Below, piece by piece: positions 46,825-55,406 of a DNA stretch of 64,000 nt. Numbering within the stretch: the stretch's first letter is position 1; every line of letters begins with the position of its first letter. The notes below the pieces were generated by a model. That model made no database searches, had not been told where the DNA came from, and saw only the letters and a list, made by a program, of their open reading frames with translations. The DNA comes from Streptococcus oralis (GTDB lineage Bacteria > Bacillota > Bacilli > Lactobacillales > Streptococcaceae): positions 682,001-746,000 of the forward strand of contig NZ_CP097843.1 in the NCBI RefSeq assembly GCF_023611505.1, read 5' to 3'. The position numbers and the translations under genes are program-made.

Positions 46825-49342
46825 GTATAGATACCTATCTACCTCGAGAGGGGACGGAAACCCTACGATGTTTATTTTGTGTGGTGTCAGGTTAATGATG
46901 TATAGATACCTATCTACCTCGGGAGGGGCCGGAATTGGGACAAGGTACACGGCTTTAGTTGCTTTCTTTTGCTTGTATAGATACCTATCTACCTCGCGAG
47001 AGGCAGGAAACTCATAAGCGTACTTGTACGCACCACCAATCGAACGATCTGTATAGCTCCCAATATACCTCCGCGAGGGGCCGGAAACTTTTAGGCACGT
47101 AAGTACGACAAAAAAGGCTCCCATCAGTATAGATACCTATCTACCTCGAGAGGGGCCGGAAACTTTTGGCCAAAATAATAAAATGAACACAGAGTATAGC
47201 CCCCTATCAACCTCGCGAGGGGCCGGAAACATATCAGATTCACTACTACCGATAATGCGCTCATAGAGGTTTGGTATAGCTACCTATCTACCTCGAGAGG
47301 GGCCGGAAACGGGTAGCGCATTGGTGCAAGAGTTCCTTCAGGTAAAGCGTATAAGAACCTATCTACCTCGAGAGGGGACGGAAACTTAAGTCCTCCAAAT
47401 GTTCTATTTTTGCCAAAACGGTATAGATACCTATCTACCTCGCGAGGGGCCGGAAACATAAAGCTTTGCGCTTATTGAAATAGTTGCATTTTGTATAGAT
47501 ACCTATCTACCTCGAGAGGGGCCGGAAACATTATTTTGGCCAAAATAATATGAACACTGAGTATAGCCCCCTATTTACCTCGGGAGGGGCCGGAAACAAT
47601 AGTGCAACTGCAGTAACAATAGTTCCTACGGCGTATAGATACCTATCTACCTCGAGAGGGGCCGGAAACACGTCCACATAAACGATTGCTGACTGCGCTC
47701 TACCGTATAGCTCCCTATCAACCTCGAGAGGGGACGGAAACCCTACGATGTTTATTTTGTGTGGTGTCAGGTTAATGATGTATAGATACCTATCTACCTC
47801 GAGAGGGGCCGGAAACCTTACTCCATCTCCTTGTGTAGGCATACCAATTGTTACACGTATAGCTACCTATCTACCTCGCGAGGGGCCGGAAACAAACTAC
47901 CTACTAGATAACCTAGCAATACACAAGCTCCAAAGAGTATAGCTCCCTATCTACCTCGGGAGGGGCCGGAAGCTGCTCCACTTGTGCAGACAAACATGGG
48001 TTGATATAACGTATAGCTACCTATCTATCTCGCGAGGGGCCGGAAACTCCTCAGCTGTCACCCTAACCTTGTTTATAAGCCCGTATAGCTCCCTATCTAC
48101 CTCGCGAGGGGCCGGAAACACTCCGCCTTCATAACGATTGTCATAAACTGGAACAAGTATAGTTACCTATCTACCTCGCGAGGGGCCGGAAACGTGTCAA
48201 TTTCCTTCTGTTTTACAGATTCGTTCTTGATTGGTACCTCGCGAGAGGTCGGAAACTTTGGATAATCACCTGTATGTTTCAATCCAGCTTTTTCCGGTAT
48301 AGATACCTATCTACCTCGGGAGGGGCCGGAAACTGTATTCCGATTTCTTTTGCTAAACGATAGGCTGAGTATAGCCACCTATCTACCTTGCGAGGGGCCG
48401 GAAACTGATTGTATGTGCAATACTGATGTGTCTTGATGGCTATTTACCTCGCGAGAGGCCGGAAACTCAGCCACAAACTGCGGTACTTTGACTTTCTGCG
48501 GTTCTTGTATAAATACCACCTACTTCGATAGTGGCCGAAAACACGTCAGTTGTGTAGACAGTCTCACCGTCTTTATCCGTAGAACACCCTATTCACCTCG
48601 AAAGGGGCCGGAAACTTCATCAAAATCATATTTAGATATAATTCATTGTATAAGAACCTATCCACCTCGAGAGGGGACGGAAACGCATAAATTGAGACAT
48701 CAATATTCTTTTCTAAACCTAAGGTATAAGACCCTATCTACCTCGAGAGGGGCCGGAAACAATCAATTCCTGATTATTCATCTTCCAACTCCTTTTATAG
48801 CTACCTATCTACCTCGCGAGGGGCCGGAAACTTGATATCCATTTTCTAATAACACCTTTCTAAATTCGTATAAGAACCTATCCACCTCGAGAGGGGCCGG
48901 AAACTAGAAGTCAGCGTCAAATGTTCCTTTTACTCCAAGTATAGATACCTATCTACCTCGAGAGGGGCCGGAAACGAACTTGAAGAAGAGCTTTGTGATG
49001 GAGCTTTAGGTGGTATATCTACCTATCTACCTCGCGAGGGGTCGGAAACTTGATATCCATTTTCTAATAACACCTTTCTAAATTCGTATAAGAACCTATC
49101 CACCTCGAGAGGGGCCGGAAACGCATTTACTGCGTTCTTAGCCAAAATCTCTACGATTGTAGTGAAACCTATTTACCTCGAAAGGGGCCGAAAACGTTAC
49201 GTTTGCAGTTACATTTTGAGGTGCAGATTCAGTATAGATACCTATCTACCTCGCGAGGGGCCGGAAACATATCCCCCTCAAAGATTTCCTTTCCGTTTTT
49301 ATCCAGTATAGATATCTACTCACCTCGAGAGGGGACAGTTTC
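46825..49342 (+). CRISPR. Type III-A CRISPR array: 35 repeats, 34 spacers
   Basis: Repeats are mostly 37 nt: a 5' half like GTATAGATACCTATCTA, then CCTC-GNRA-GGGG and an 8-nt handle CCGGAAAC or ACGGAAAC. They resemble the S. thermophilus type III-A repeat. Starts: 46825, 46900, 46975, 47051, 47127, 47194, 47274, 47349, 47421, 47493, 47561, 47633, 47705, 47780, 47857, 47937, 48011, 48083, 48157, 48233 (5' truncated), 48297, 48369, 48430 (diverged), 48507, 48579, 48648, 48724, 48795, 48868, 48939, 49013, 49086, 49159, 49232, 49306. Spacers are about 30-43 nt; one is 24 nt if the repeat at 48430 is full length. The last repeat has a degenerate 3' end (ACAGTTTC), which puts the leader at the potD side. 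Two spacers occur twice. The 82 nt between the array and cas6 hold no clear terminator. Confidence 0.97.
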
Positions 49343-49424
49343 ATAAGGGAAAAGGATTCTAAAAGTAAAAGAAAAAAGCGCTCATGAGAAACCAAAAGCG
49401 CAATTGTATCAATAAAGGAGGCAT

Positions 49425-50156
49425 ATGAAACGCATCGAACTATCATTTAAGCGGATTGACCAATCACCGAGCGACCTATCGACAAAATTCCAAGGTTTTC
49501 TTATGGAAAATCTAGAACCAGACTATGTGACTTGGCTACATGAGCAGGAAACCAACCCCTACTCACTAAAAATCATCCATCAAAAGGACAAGACCCTATG
49601 GTCCCTTCATCTCCTGACGGATGAGGCTGTCAAGCAAATTTTGCCTGTTCTCTTGGAGCTCAAGAAAGTAGAACTTCATGATTTTCCGACTCTCATGGTT
49701 GAGTCTCTGTCCATGCAAGATCTCAGTTCGGAGCAACTCTTTGAGTTTTTTAATGAAAACCAAGATCGGTCACTTTACACCATTCAGTTTCAAACTCCGA
49801 CAGGATTTCGCTCCCAGGGAGAGTGCGTGCTCTTTCCGACCATGCGTCTCATCTTTCAGAGTTTGATGATGAAGTATGCACGTCTGGTCGAGAATCGTCA
49901 GGAAATCGAAGAGGAAACCTTGGACTACTTGGTCAAGCATAGTAGAATTACCAGCTATCGATTGGAGTCCAGCTATTTTAAAGTCCATGGCAAAAAAATC
50001 CCTGGTTTCAGGGGGAGACTGACCTTTAAGATTACAGGTCCAAATACCTTGAAAGCATATGCTAATATGCTTCTAAAATTTGGGGAGTATTCAGGTCTCG
50101 GTATGAAAACTAGCTTAGGGATGGGAGGTTTAGAACTTGAAGAAAGAAAAGATTGA
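49425..50156 (+). CDS. cas6: CRISPR endoribonuclease Cas6, 243 aa
   Basis: Cuts the repeat RNA 8 nt before each spacer to make crRNA. Two RAMP-like domains; the C-terminal glycine-rich loop FGEYSGLGMKTSLGMGG (about 222-238) is the Cas6 hallmark. The ATG at 49425 has AAAGGAGG 5 nt upstream. It overlaps cas10 by 20 nt. No strong promoter is seen between the array and this gene, so transcription may continue from the array leader. Confidence 0.93.
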   Translation: MKRIELSFKRIDQSPSDLSTKFQGFLMENLEPDYVTWLHEQETNPYSLKIIHQKDKTLWSLHLLTDEAVKQILPVLLELKKVELHDFPTLMVESLSMQDLSSEQLFEFFNENQDRSLYTIQFQTPTGFRSQGECVLFPTMRLIFQSLMMKYARLVENRQEIEEETLDYLVKHSRITSYRLESSYFKVHGKKIPGFRGRLTFKITGPNTLKAYANMLLKFGEYSGLGMKTSLGMGGLELEERKD

Positions 50157-52380
50157 TTTAGTTTATGGATCGCTTCTGCACGCTATCGGCAAGGTGATTC
50201 AAGGTTCCAGGTATGATGAGAAAGACCTAGGTACCATTGGATCCAAATGGTTTAGACGCTTTTCGGACAATGAAAAAATAGCCCAGCAGATAGCCATGGC
50301 GACTTCTAGTGATTTGTCGACGGACTTAGCTCCTGATAGTTTGGTCTATATCACGTCAGCTGCTGCAAAGATTGCTTCAGGACTAAAAGGGACAGCAAGA
50401 ATTCATCAAGGAAAAGAAGATTTCCTAAGCAAACAATCGGATATCTTCAATGTATTTTCAGATAGCCCTAGTCAGCGTTATCTTGATGCACGACCATTAG
50501 AGCTTGGTGGGGAACCAAACTATGCTAAGGGAACGAGTGAGCCGTCTAACCAGTCAGATTATGACTTGATAGTAGAGACCTTAGAAAAAGAGTTTGAGAG
50601 ATTGGACTTTAGCCAATCTGAGATAGATGCCCTTTTGAATCTCCTTGAGTCTACTCTTTCCTATGTACCTGTTTCGACAAGAACCAAGGAATTATCGGAT
50701 CTTTCCCTAGCAACCTACAGTCGTCTGACAGCTGGCTTTGCCCTAGCTATAGAGGACTATTTAGCTGATAAGAATTGTCGTGATTATGAGAAGGTATTGG
50801 GGAAAGATTTAGAAGCTTTTTATAGCGAGAAGGCCTTTTTATTAGCAAGCTTTGACCTGTCAGGTATTCAGGACTTTATCTACAATATTGCAACAGCTGG
50901 TGCAGCCAAGCAACTAAAAGCACGTTCCTTGTATCTAGATTTTATGGGGGAACATATCGCTGACAGCTTACTGGAGAAGTTAGAGTTGACAAGGGCTAAT
51001 CTCCTCTACGTCGGTGGAGGACACGCCTACTTTATCCTTCCAAACACCGAAAAAACTAGAGAGATCTTGGCTAGCTTTGAAGCAGAATTCAATCAGTTTT
51101 TGGTCAAGCATTTCCAGACAGGTTTGTTCGTAGCATTTGGTTGGAGTCAATTTTCAGCCAATGATATGACAACGACACTGGCCGACTATCGAAAAGTCTA
51201 TCAAACAACTAGTCGGATGATTTCCCAAAAGAAAATTTCTCGTTACAATGCCAAAACTCTCCTTGAACTCAACCAAGGAGGAAAAAGCTCCCAGAAAGAA
51301 TGTGCAATTTGTCACTCAGTCGAAAAGCTTACCAAGTATAAAGATCAAGAGGTCTGCCATATCTGTGCAGGGATGTATCGCTTTGCCAAGGAAATACAAG
51401 AAAACTACTATATTGTGACAAAAGAAAAAGGCCTGCCGATAGGTCCGGGAGCCTATATTAGTGGTATTTCAAAAGCCGACCTTGCCAATGAAGAGTGGGA
51501 CCGTATTTATGTAAAGAATAGCTATAGTACAGATATCCTAAAAGCAACCCATGTCTTTGTCGGAGATTACAAGTATGATGAGATTTACGAGTACGCCAAA
51601 TTATCTCAGGATAGTGAAACTGGACAAGGGATTAAGCGATTAGCAGTTGTTCGACTAGATGTGGATGATCTAGGAGCAGCCTTTATGGCTGGGTTCTCCT
51701 ATCAAGATGGTGGCAAGTATAATACTCTGGCACGGTCAGCGACCTTCTCTAGAAGTATGAGTCTCTTCTTTAAGGTCTATATCAACCAGTTTGCAAGAGA
51801 GAAAAAACTATCGATCATCTATGCCGGTGGAGATGATGTATTTGCTATCGGTTCCTGGCAGGATATTATTGAGTTTACTATTTGTCTCCGACAAAACTTT
51901 ATCAAGTGGACAAATGGCAAATTAACCCTATCAGCAGGAATCGGCCTCTTTCCAGATAAAACTCCAGTTAGCCTCATGGCTGAAGAAACTGGCAAGCTAG
52001 AAGGAGCAGCAAAGGATAACGACAAGGATAGTATCTCCCTTTTTGAAAAAAATTATACCTTGAAGTTCGACCAATTTATTGACAATGTCTATAATGGGAA
52101 ACTGAAGAGCATTCGTTACTACTTTAATATTCAAGATGAGCGAGGAAAGAGTTTTGTATATAGACTTATTGAGCTCCTTCACAACTACGATCGTATGAAT
52201 ATTGCTCGATTAGCCTATTATTTGACCCGCTTAGAAGATCAAACTTCTAAGGATAAAAAAGAAGAGTTTAAAGAGTTTAAAGATTTATTCTTTTCTTGGT
52301 ATACAGGTAGCGAAATTGAACGTAAGGAAGCAGAAATGGCTTTACTTCTATATATTTATGAGATTAGAAAGGATTCATAG
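50137..52380 (+). CDS. cas10: Cas10/Csm1, 747 aa, with eroded HD nuclease site
   Basis: Large subunit of the Csm complex. The palm 2 motif AGGDDV (GGDD at 564-567) is intact, so cyclic oligoadenylate synthesis is expected. Zinc-finger cysteines are at 389, 392, 407 and 410. The HD domain (about 8-100) keeps His15, but the paired Asp is Ala16 (LLHAIGK instead of LLHDIGK). Further ligand sites known from S. epidermidis Cas10 are also changed: the H in the HSKLGHQF-type segment, the YHH-type segment (here IAMATS), and the Asp of YIADNIASG (here SAAAKIASG). The frame is fully open. TTG start with GGGAGG 8 nt upstream. Csm2 begins directly at the next base after the stop. Confidence 0.95.
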   Translation: MKKEKIDLVYGSLLHAIGKVIQGSRYDEKDLGTIGSKWFRRFSDNEKIAQQIAMATSSDLSTDLAPDSLVYITSAAAKIASGLKGTARIHQGKEDFLSKQSDIFNVFSDSPSQRYLDARPLELGGEPNYAKGTSEPSNQSDYDLIVETLEKEFERLDFSQSEIDALLNLLESTLSYVPVSTRTKELSDLSLATYSRLTAGFALAIEDYLADKNCRDYEKVLGKDLEAFYSEKAFLLASFDLSGIQDFIYNIATAGAAKQLKARSLYLDFMGEHIADSLLEKLELTRANLLYVGGGHAYFILPNTEKTREILASFEAEFNQFLVKHFQTGLFVAFGWSQFSANDMTTTLADYRKVYQTTSRMISQKKISRYNAKTLLELNQGGKSSQKECAICHSVEKLTKYKDQEVCHICAGMYRFAKEIQENYYIVTKEKGLPIGPGAYISGISKADLANEEWDRIYVKNSYSTDILKATHVFVGDYKYDEIYEYAKLSQDSETGQGIKRLAVVRLDVDDLGAAFMAGFSYQDGGKYNTLARSATFSRSMSLFFKVYINQFAREKKLSIIYAGGDDVFAIGSWQDIIEFTICLRQNFIKWTNGKLTLSAGIGLFPDKTPVSLMAEETGKLEGAAKDNDKDSISLFEKNYTLKFDQFIDNVYNGKLKSIRYYFNIQDERGKSFVYRLIELLHNYDRMNIARLAYYLTRLEDQTSKDKKEEFKEFKDLFFSWYTGSEIERKEAEMALLLYIYEIRKDS

Positions 52381-52761
52381 ATGGCAATTTTAACAGATGA
52401 TAATTACGTAGATAAGGCAGAAAATGTTATTAAATCATTGAGCCGCAACACTAGAGATTCTAGGAACCCTGAAGCATTCCTTTTAACAACTAGCAAAATT
52501 AGAAACCTACTAAGCTTGACGAGTACCCTCTTTGATGAAAGTAAGGTTAGAGAGTATAAGGATTTAGCTGACAAAATTGCTTATTTGAGAGTGCAGTTTG
52601 TTTATCAATCGGGCCGAGAAACTGCGGTTAAAGACTTGGTTAAAAAGGCTGAAATTCTAGACATTCTAAAAGAAATAAACAATAAGGAAAGTCTCCAACG
52701 TTTTTGTCGCTATATGGAAGCACTAGTAGCTTATTTCAAATTTTATGGAGGAAAAGATTAA
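52381..52761 (+). CDS. csm2: Csm2, small subunit of the Csm complex, 126 aa
   Basis: Small all-helical subunit forming the inner filament along the crRNA-target duplex. Helical, charged, with YLRVQFVYQSGRE near residues 68-80 as in other Csm2 proteins. Its start follows the cas10 stop with no gap and its stop overlaps the csm3 ATG by one base (TAATG), so production is coupled. Confidence 0.9.
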   Translation: MAILTDDNYVDKAENVIKSLSRNTRDSRNPEAFLLTTSKIRNLLSLTSTLFDESKVREYKDLADKIAYLRVQFVYQSGRETAVKDLVKKAEILDILKEINNKESLQRFCRYMEALVAYFKFYGGKD

Positions 52762-53423
52762 TGGCATTTGCAAAAATTAAAGTAACAGCACAAATCCGTC
52801 TAGAAACAGGACTTCATATTGGGACAAGCAATGCTTTTGCAGCGATTGGTGCTACGGACTCACCTGTGATTAAAGATCCAATAACTAACTTACCCATTAT
52901 TCCAGGATCTAGTATCAAAGGGAAAATGCGTACCCTTCTTTCAAAAGTTCATAATGAACGACTAGCTAAGAAACCAGGAGAAGATGGAGAAATTCTAAGT
53001 CGACTCTTTGGGAACAGTTCTGATAATCGCTATAAAATGGGACGACTCATTTTTAGAGATGCTTTCTTAATCAATAAGGACAAGTTAGATTCATTAGGGG
53101 TCAAGAGTTATACTGAAGTTAAGTTTGAAAATACTATTGACCGTATCACTGCTGAAGCAAATCCAAGACAAATTGAACGTGCTATCCGAGACAGTATCTT
53201 TGGATTTGAGTTGATCTATGAGGTGACAGACAAGAGTCAAGCTCAAGTAGAAGAAGACTTCAAAGTAATTCTTGATGGATTAAAGCTGTTGGAACTTGAT
53301 TATTTAGGTGGTTCAGGTTCTCGTGGTTATGGTAAAGTTGTTTTTGAGAACCTTAAAGCAAATACAGTTTTCGGAAACTATGATGTTAGTAGATTGAATG
53401 AACTTTTAACTACGGAGGTCTAA
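52761..53423 (+). CDS. csm3: Csm3, backbone RAMP subunit and target RNase, 220 aa
   Basis: Repeated backbone subunit that holds crRNA and cuts target RNA at 6-nt steps. The catalytic Asp33 is present in the segment AIGATDSPVIKDP, which matches the numbering of the S. thermophilus protein. The thumb-adjacent PGSSIKGKMR and glycine-rich GGSGSRGYGKV are present. The ATG at 52761 is preferred to a longer frame because of GGAGG-type sequence at 52747 and the homologous N-terminus. Sequence is close to S. thermophilus Csm3 from memory. Confidence 0.95.
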   Translation: MAFAKIKVTAQIRLETGLHIGTSNAFAAIGATDSPVIKDPITNLPIIPGSSIKGKMRTLLSKVHNERLAKKPGEDGEILSRLFGNSSDNRYKMGRLIFRDAFLINKDKLDSLGVKSYTEVKFENTIDRITAEANPRQIERAIRDSIFGFELIYEVTDKSQAQVEEDFKVILDGLKLLELDYLGGSGSRGYGKVVFENLKANTVFGNYDVSRLNELLTTEV

Positions 53424-53424
53424 T

Positions 53425-54330
53425 ATGACCTATAAAATGTATATTATGAACTTCCATACTGCTCACTTCGGAGCAGGAACTCTGGATAGTTCTAAAATGA
53501 CTTTTGCAGCGGACAGATTGTTTTCAGCCTTAGCTATTGAAGCAAAAAAAATGGGTAAAATGGAGGAATTTGTATCATTAGCAGTTCAAGATGAATTTGT
53601 TTTGACTGACGCCTTTCCTTATCAGTCAGGTCCATTTTTACCTAAGCCGATAGGATTTCCAAAGTTTGATCAGCCTGACTTAACAACGGATGTCAAAGAA
53701 GTAAGACGTCAAGCGAAAATGGCGAAGAAACTTCAGTTTATACCCTTGGATAAATTTGATTCTTATGTAAAAGGAACGCTTTTTGAAGACGCAGAGCATG
53801 CACAAACAAACATCGTCACTAAAAACCAACCTCACGTTGATGGGAATCTTTTTCAAGTGTCTACCGTTAGATTTAGAGATGATTCTTCTCTTTACGTGAT
53901 TGCAAACGAATCTGACCTCTTGAATGAACTCATGACCAGCTTGCAGTATACAGGAATTGGTGGCAAACGTTCCAGCGGTTATGGACTGTTTGATTTAACC
54001 ATTACAGACATACCTGTTGCCCTTAAAAATCGTCTTACTAAGGTCCATCAAGGACCTGTCATGACCTTGACGACTTCTCTACCAATTGAAAAGGAACTTG
54101 AATATGCTATGGAAACTGGTTCCTATTTACTAAGTAAATCAAGTGGTTTTGCTTTTAGTACAGAAACTAATGAAAATTACCGTAAGCAGGATTTATATAA
54201 GTTTGCTTCTGGATCTACTTTCTCTGAAACCTTTACAGGACAGATTGTGGATGTAAGACCTCTTGATTTCCCACATGAAGTATTAAACTATTCTAAACCA
54301 CTATTTTTCAAGATGGAGGGAGAAAGATGA
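53425..54330 (+). CDS. csm4: Csm4, crRNA 5'-handle-binding RAMP subunit, 301 aa
   Basis: Cas5-like RAMP that caps the crRNA 5' handle and joins Cas10. RAMP motifs: FAADRLFSALAIEA near the N-terminus and the glycine-rich GIGGKRSSGYGLFDL around 180-195. It begins 1 nt after csm3 and ends in an ATGA overlap with csm5. Confidence 0.93.
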   Translation: MTYKMYIMNFHTAHFGAGTLDSSKMTFAADRLFSALAIEAKKMGKMEEFVSLAVQDEFVLTDAFPYQSGPFLPKPIGFPKFDQPDLTTDVKEVRRQAKMAKKLQFIPLDKFDSYVKGTLFEDAEHAQTNIVTKNQPHVDGNLFQVSTVRFRDDSSLYVIANESDLLNELMTSLQYTGIGGKRSSGYGLFDLTITDIPVALKNRLTKVHQGPVMTLTTSLPIEKELEYAMETGSYLLSKSSGFAFSTETNENYRKQDLYKFASGSTFSETFTGQIVDVRPLDFPHEVLNYSKPLFFKMEGER

Positions 54331-55406
54331 AAACAGAATATAAAACCTTTCAATTCAGACTCCTAGCTATGGCCCCTATTCATATTGGGAATGGTGAAAA
54401 ATATACTTCTCGAGAATTTATCTATGAAAATGGGTACTTTTATTTCCCTGATATGGGTAAGTTTTATAATCGCATGGTGGAGAAAGGTTACAATCAAAAG
54501 TTTGAGCGCTTCTTACAGGAGACAAAGCCAAACGCCAGAAATAATCGCTTGATTTCCTTCTTGGATGATAACCGGATATCTAATCGTGATTTCGGTGGTT
54601 ACCGGATTGTTGAGACTGGTTTGGAAATTGAAAAAAATAATCGCAATTCCAAATTAGGCACGATAAATGAAGTGGCAAAATTTATTAGAGACCCTTTTGG
54701 GAGTCCGTATATTCCAGGTAGTTCCTTAAAGGGAGCTATTCGAACCATCTTAATGAACACAAATCCTGATTGGAACAATAAGAATGCAGTTGATTTTCGC
54801 GGGAGAAGTCCTAAAGAAAACAAGAAGATGATTCCATGGGGTGCCAAAAAGGGTCAAGAATTTAATGACTTGTTTAATGCCATTCGTGTTAGTGATAGTG
54901 AGCCATTTAACAATGAGCAGATTATTCTAGTTCAAAAATGGGATTATTCAGCTAAGTCCTTAACTGCTAAGCCTCTTCCTTTATATAGGGAAGCAATCGC
55001 GCCCTTAACTAAAATCAATTTCACCATTACTACAACTACTAAGGAAGCTGGAATCCTAATGGAAGAATTAGGACAGAGAGCGCAAGCCTTTTACAAAGAA
55101 TATAAAGAATTTTTCTTATCAGATTTTCCTGAAACTAAAATTCAGCCAAATCTTCAATATCCTATCTACTTGGGAGCAGGAAGTGGAGCCTGGACAAAAA
55201 CCTTGTTTCAACAAGCGGTCAGAATCTTACAAAAACGATATAGTCGAATGGAGACCAAGATGGTTGGTAAGGGAGTATTGAAATTAACAAAAGCACCAAG
55301 GAAAAGTGTTAAAACAACACAAGGACCTCGTAAACTGATAATGAATGATGAATCCTTATATGAGATGGGCAAGGCGAACTTTATGATTAAGGAGATTACT
55401 AAATGA
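54327..55406 (+). CDS. csm5: Csm5, 3'-end RAMP subunit, 359 aa
   Basis: RAMP protein at the crRNA 3' end, needed for crRNA trimming in known systems. N-terminal LLAMAPIHIGNGEKYTSREF and PGSSLKGAIRTIL near residue 131-143 are typical of Csm5. ATGA overlaps on both sides couple it to csm4 and csm6. Confidence 0.93.
   Translation: MKTEYKTFQFRLLAMAPIHIGNGEKYTSREFIYENGYFYFPDMGKFYNRMVEKGYNQKFERFLQETKPNARNNRLISFLDDNRISNRDFGGYRIVETGLEIEKNNRNSKLGTINEVAKFIRDPFGSPYIPGSSLKGAIRTILMNTNPDWNNKNAVDFRGRSPKENKKMIPWGAKKGQEFNDLFNAIRVSDSEPFNNEQIILVQKWDYSAKSLTAKPLPLYREAIAPLTKINFTITTTTKEAGILMEELGQRAQAFYKEYKEFFLSDFPETKIQPNLQYPIYLGAGSGAWTKTLFQQAVRILQKRYSRMETKMVGKGVLKLTKAPRKSVKTTQGPRKLIMNDESLYEMGKANFMIKEITK

Noticed and set aside
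46807..47124. Minus-strand reading frame of 105 aa across the array, and similar frames at 47531-47842 and 48488-48835
   Set aside because: They are made of repeat-derived peptide units (for example EVDRYLY) and lie wholly in the CRISPR array; no ribosome sites.
47164..47193. Transposon end or restriction-linked repeat (TTTTGGCCAAAA) in the array
   Set aside because: The palindrome is within properly spaced spacers, so it is captured target sequence and not a mobile element end.
49343..49424. Possible separate promoter or terminator between the array and cas6
   Set aside because: No convincing -35/-10 pair and no hairpin with T run; only weak GCGC repeats are seen.
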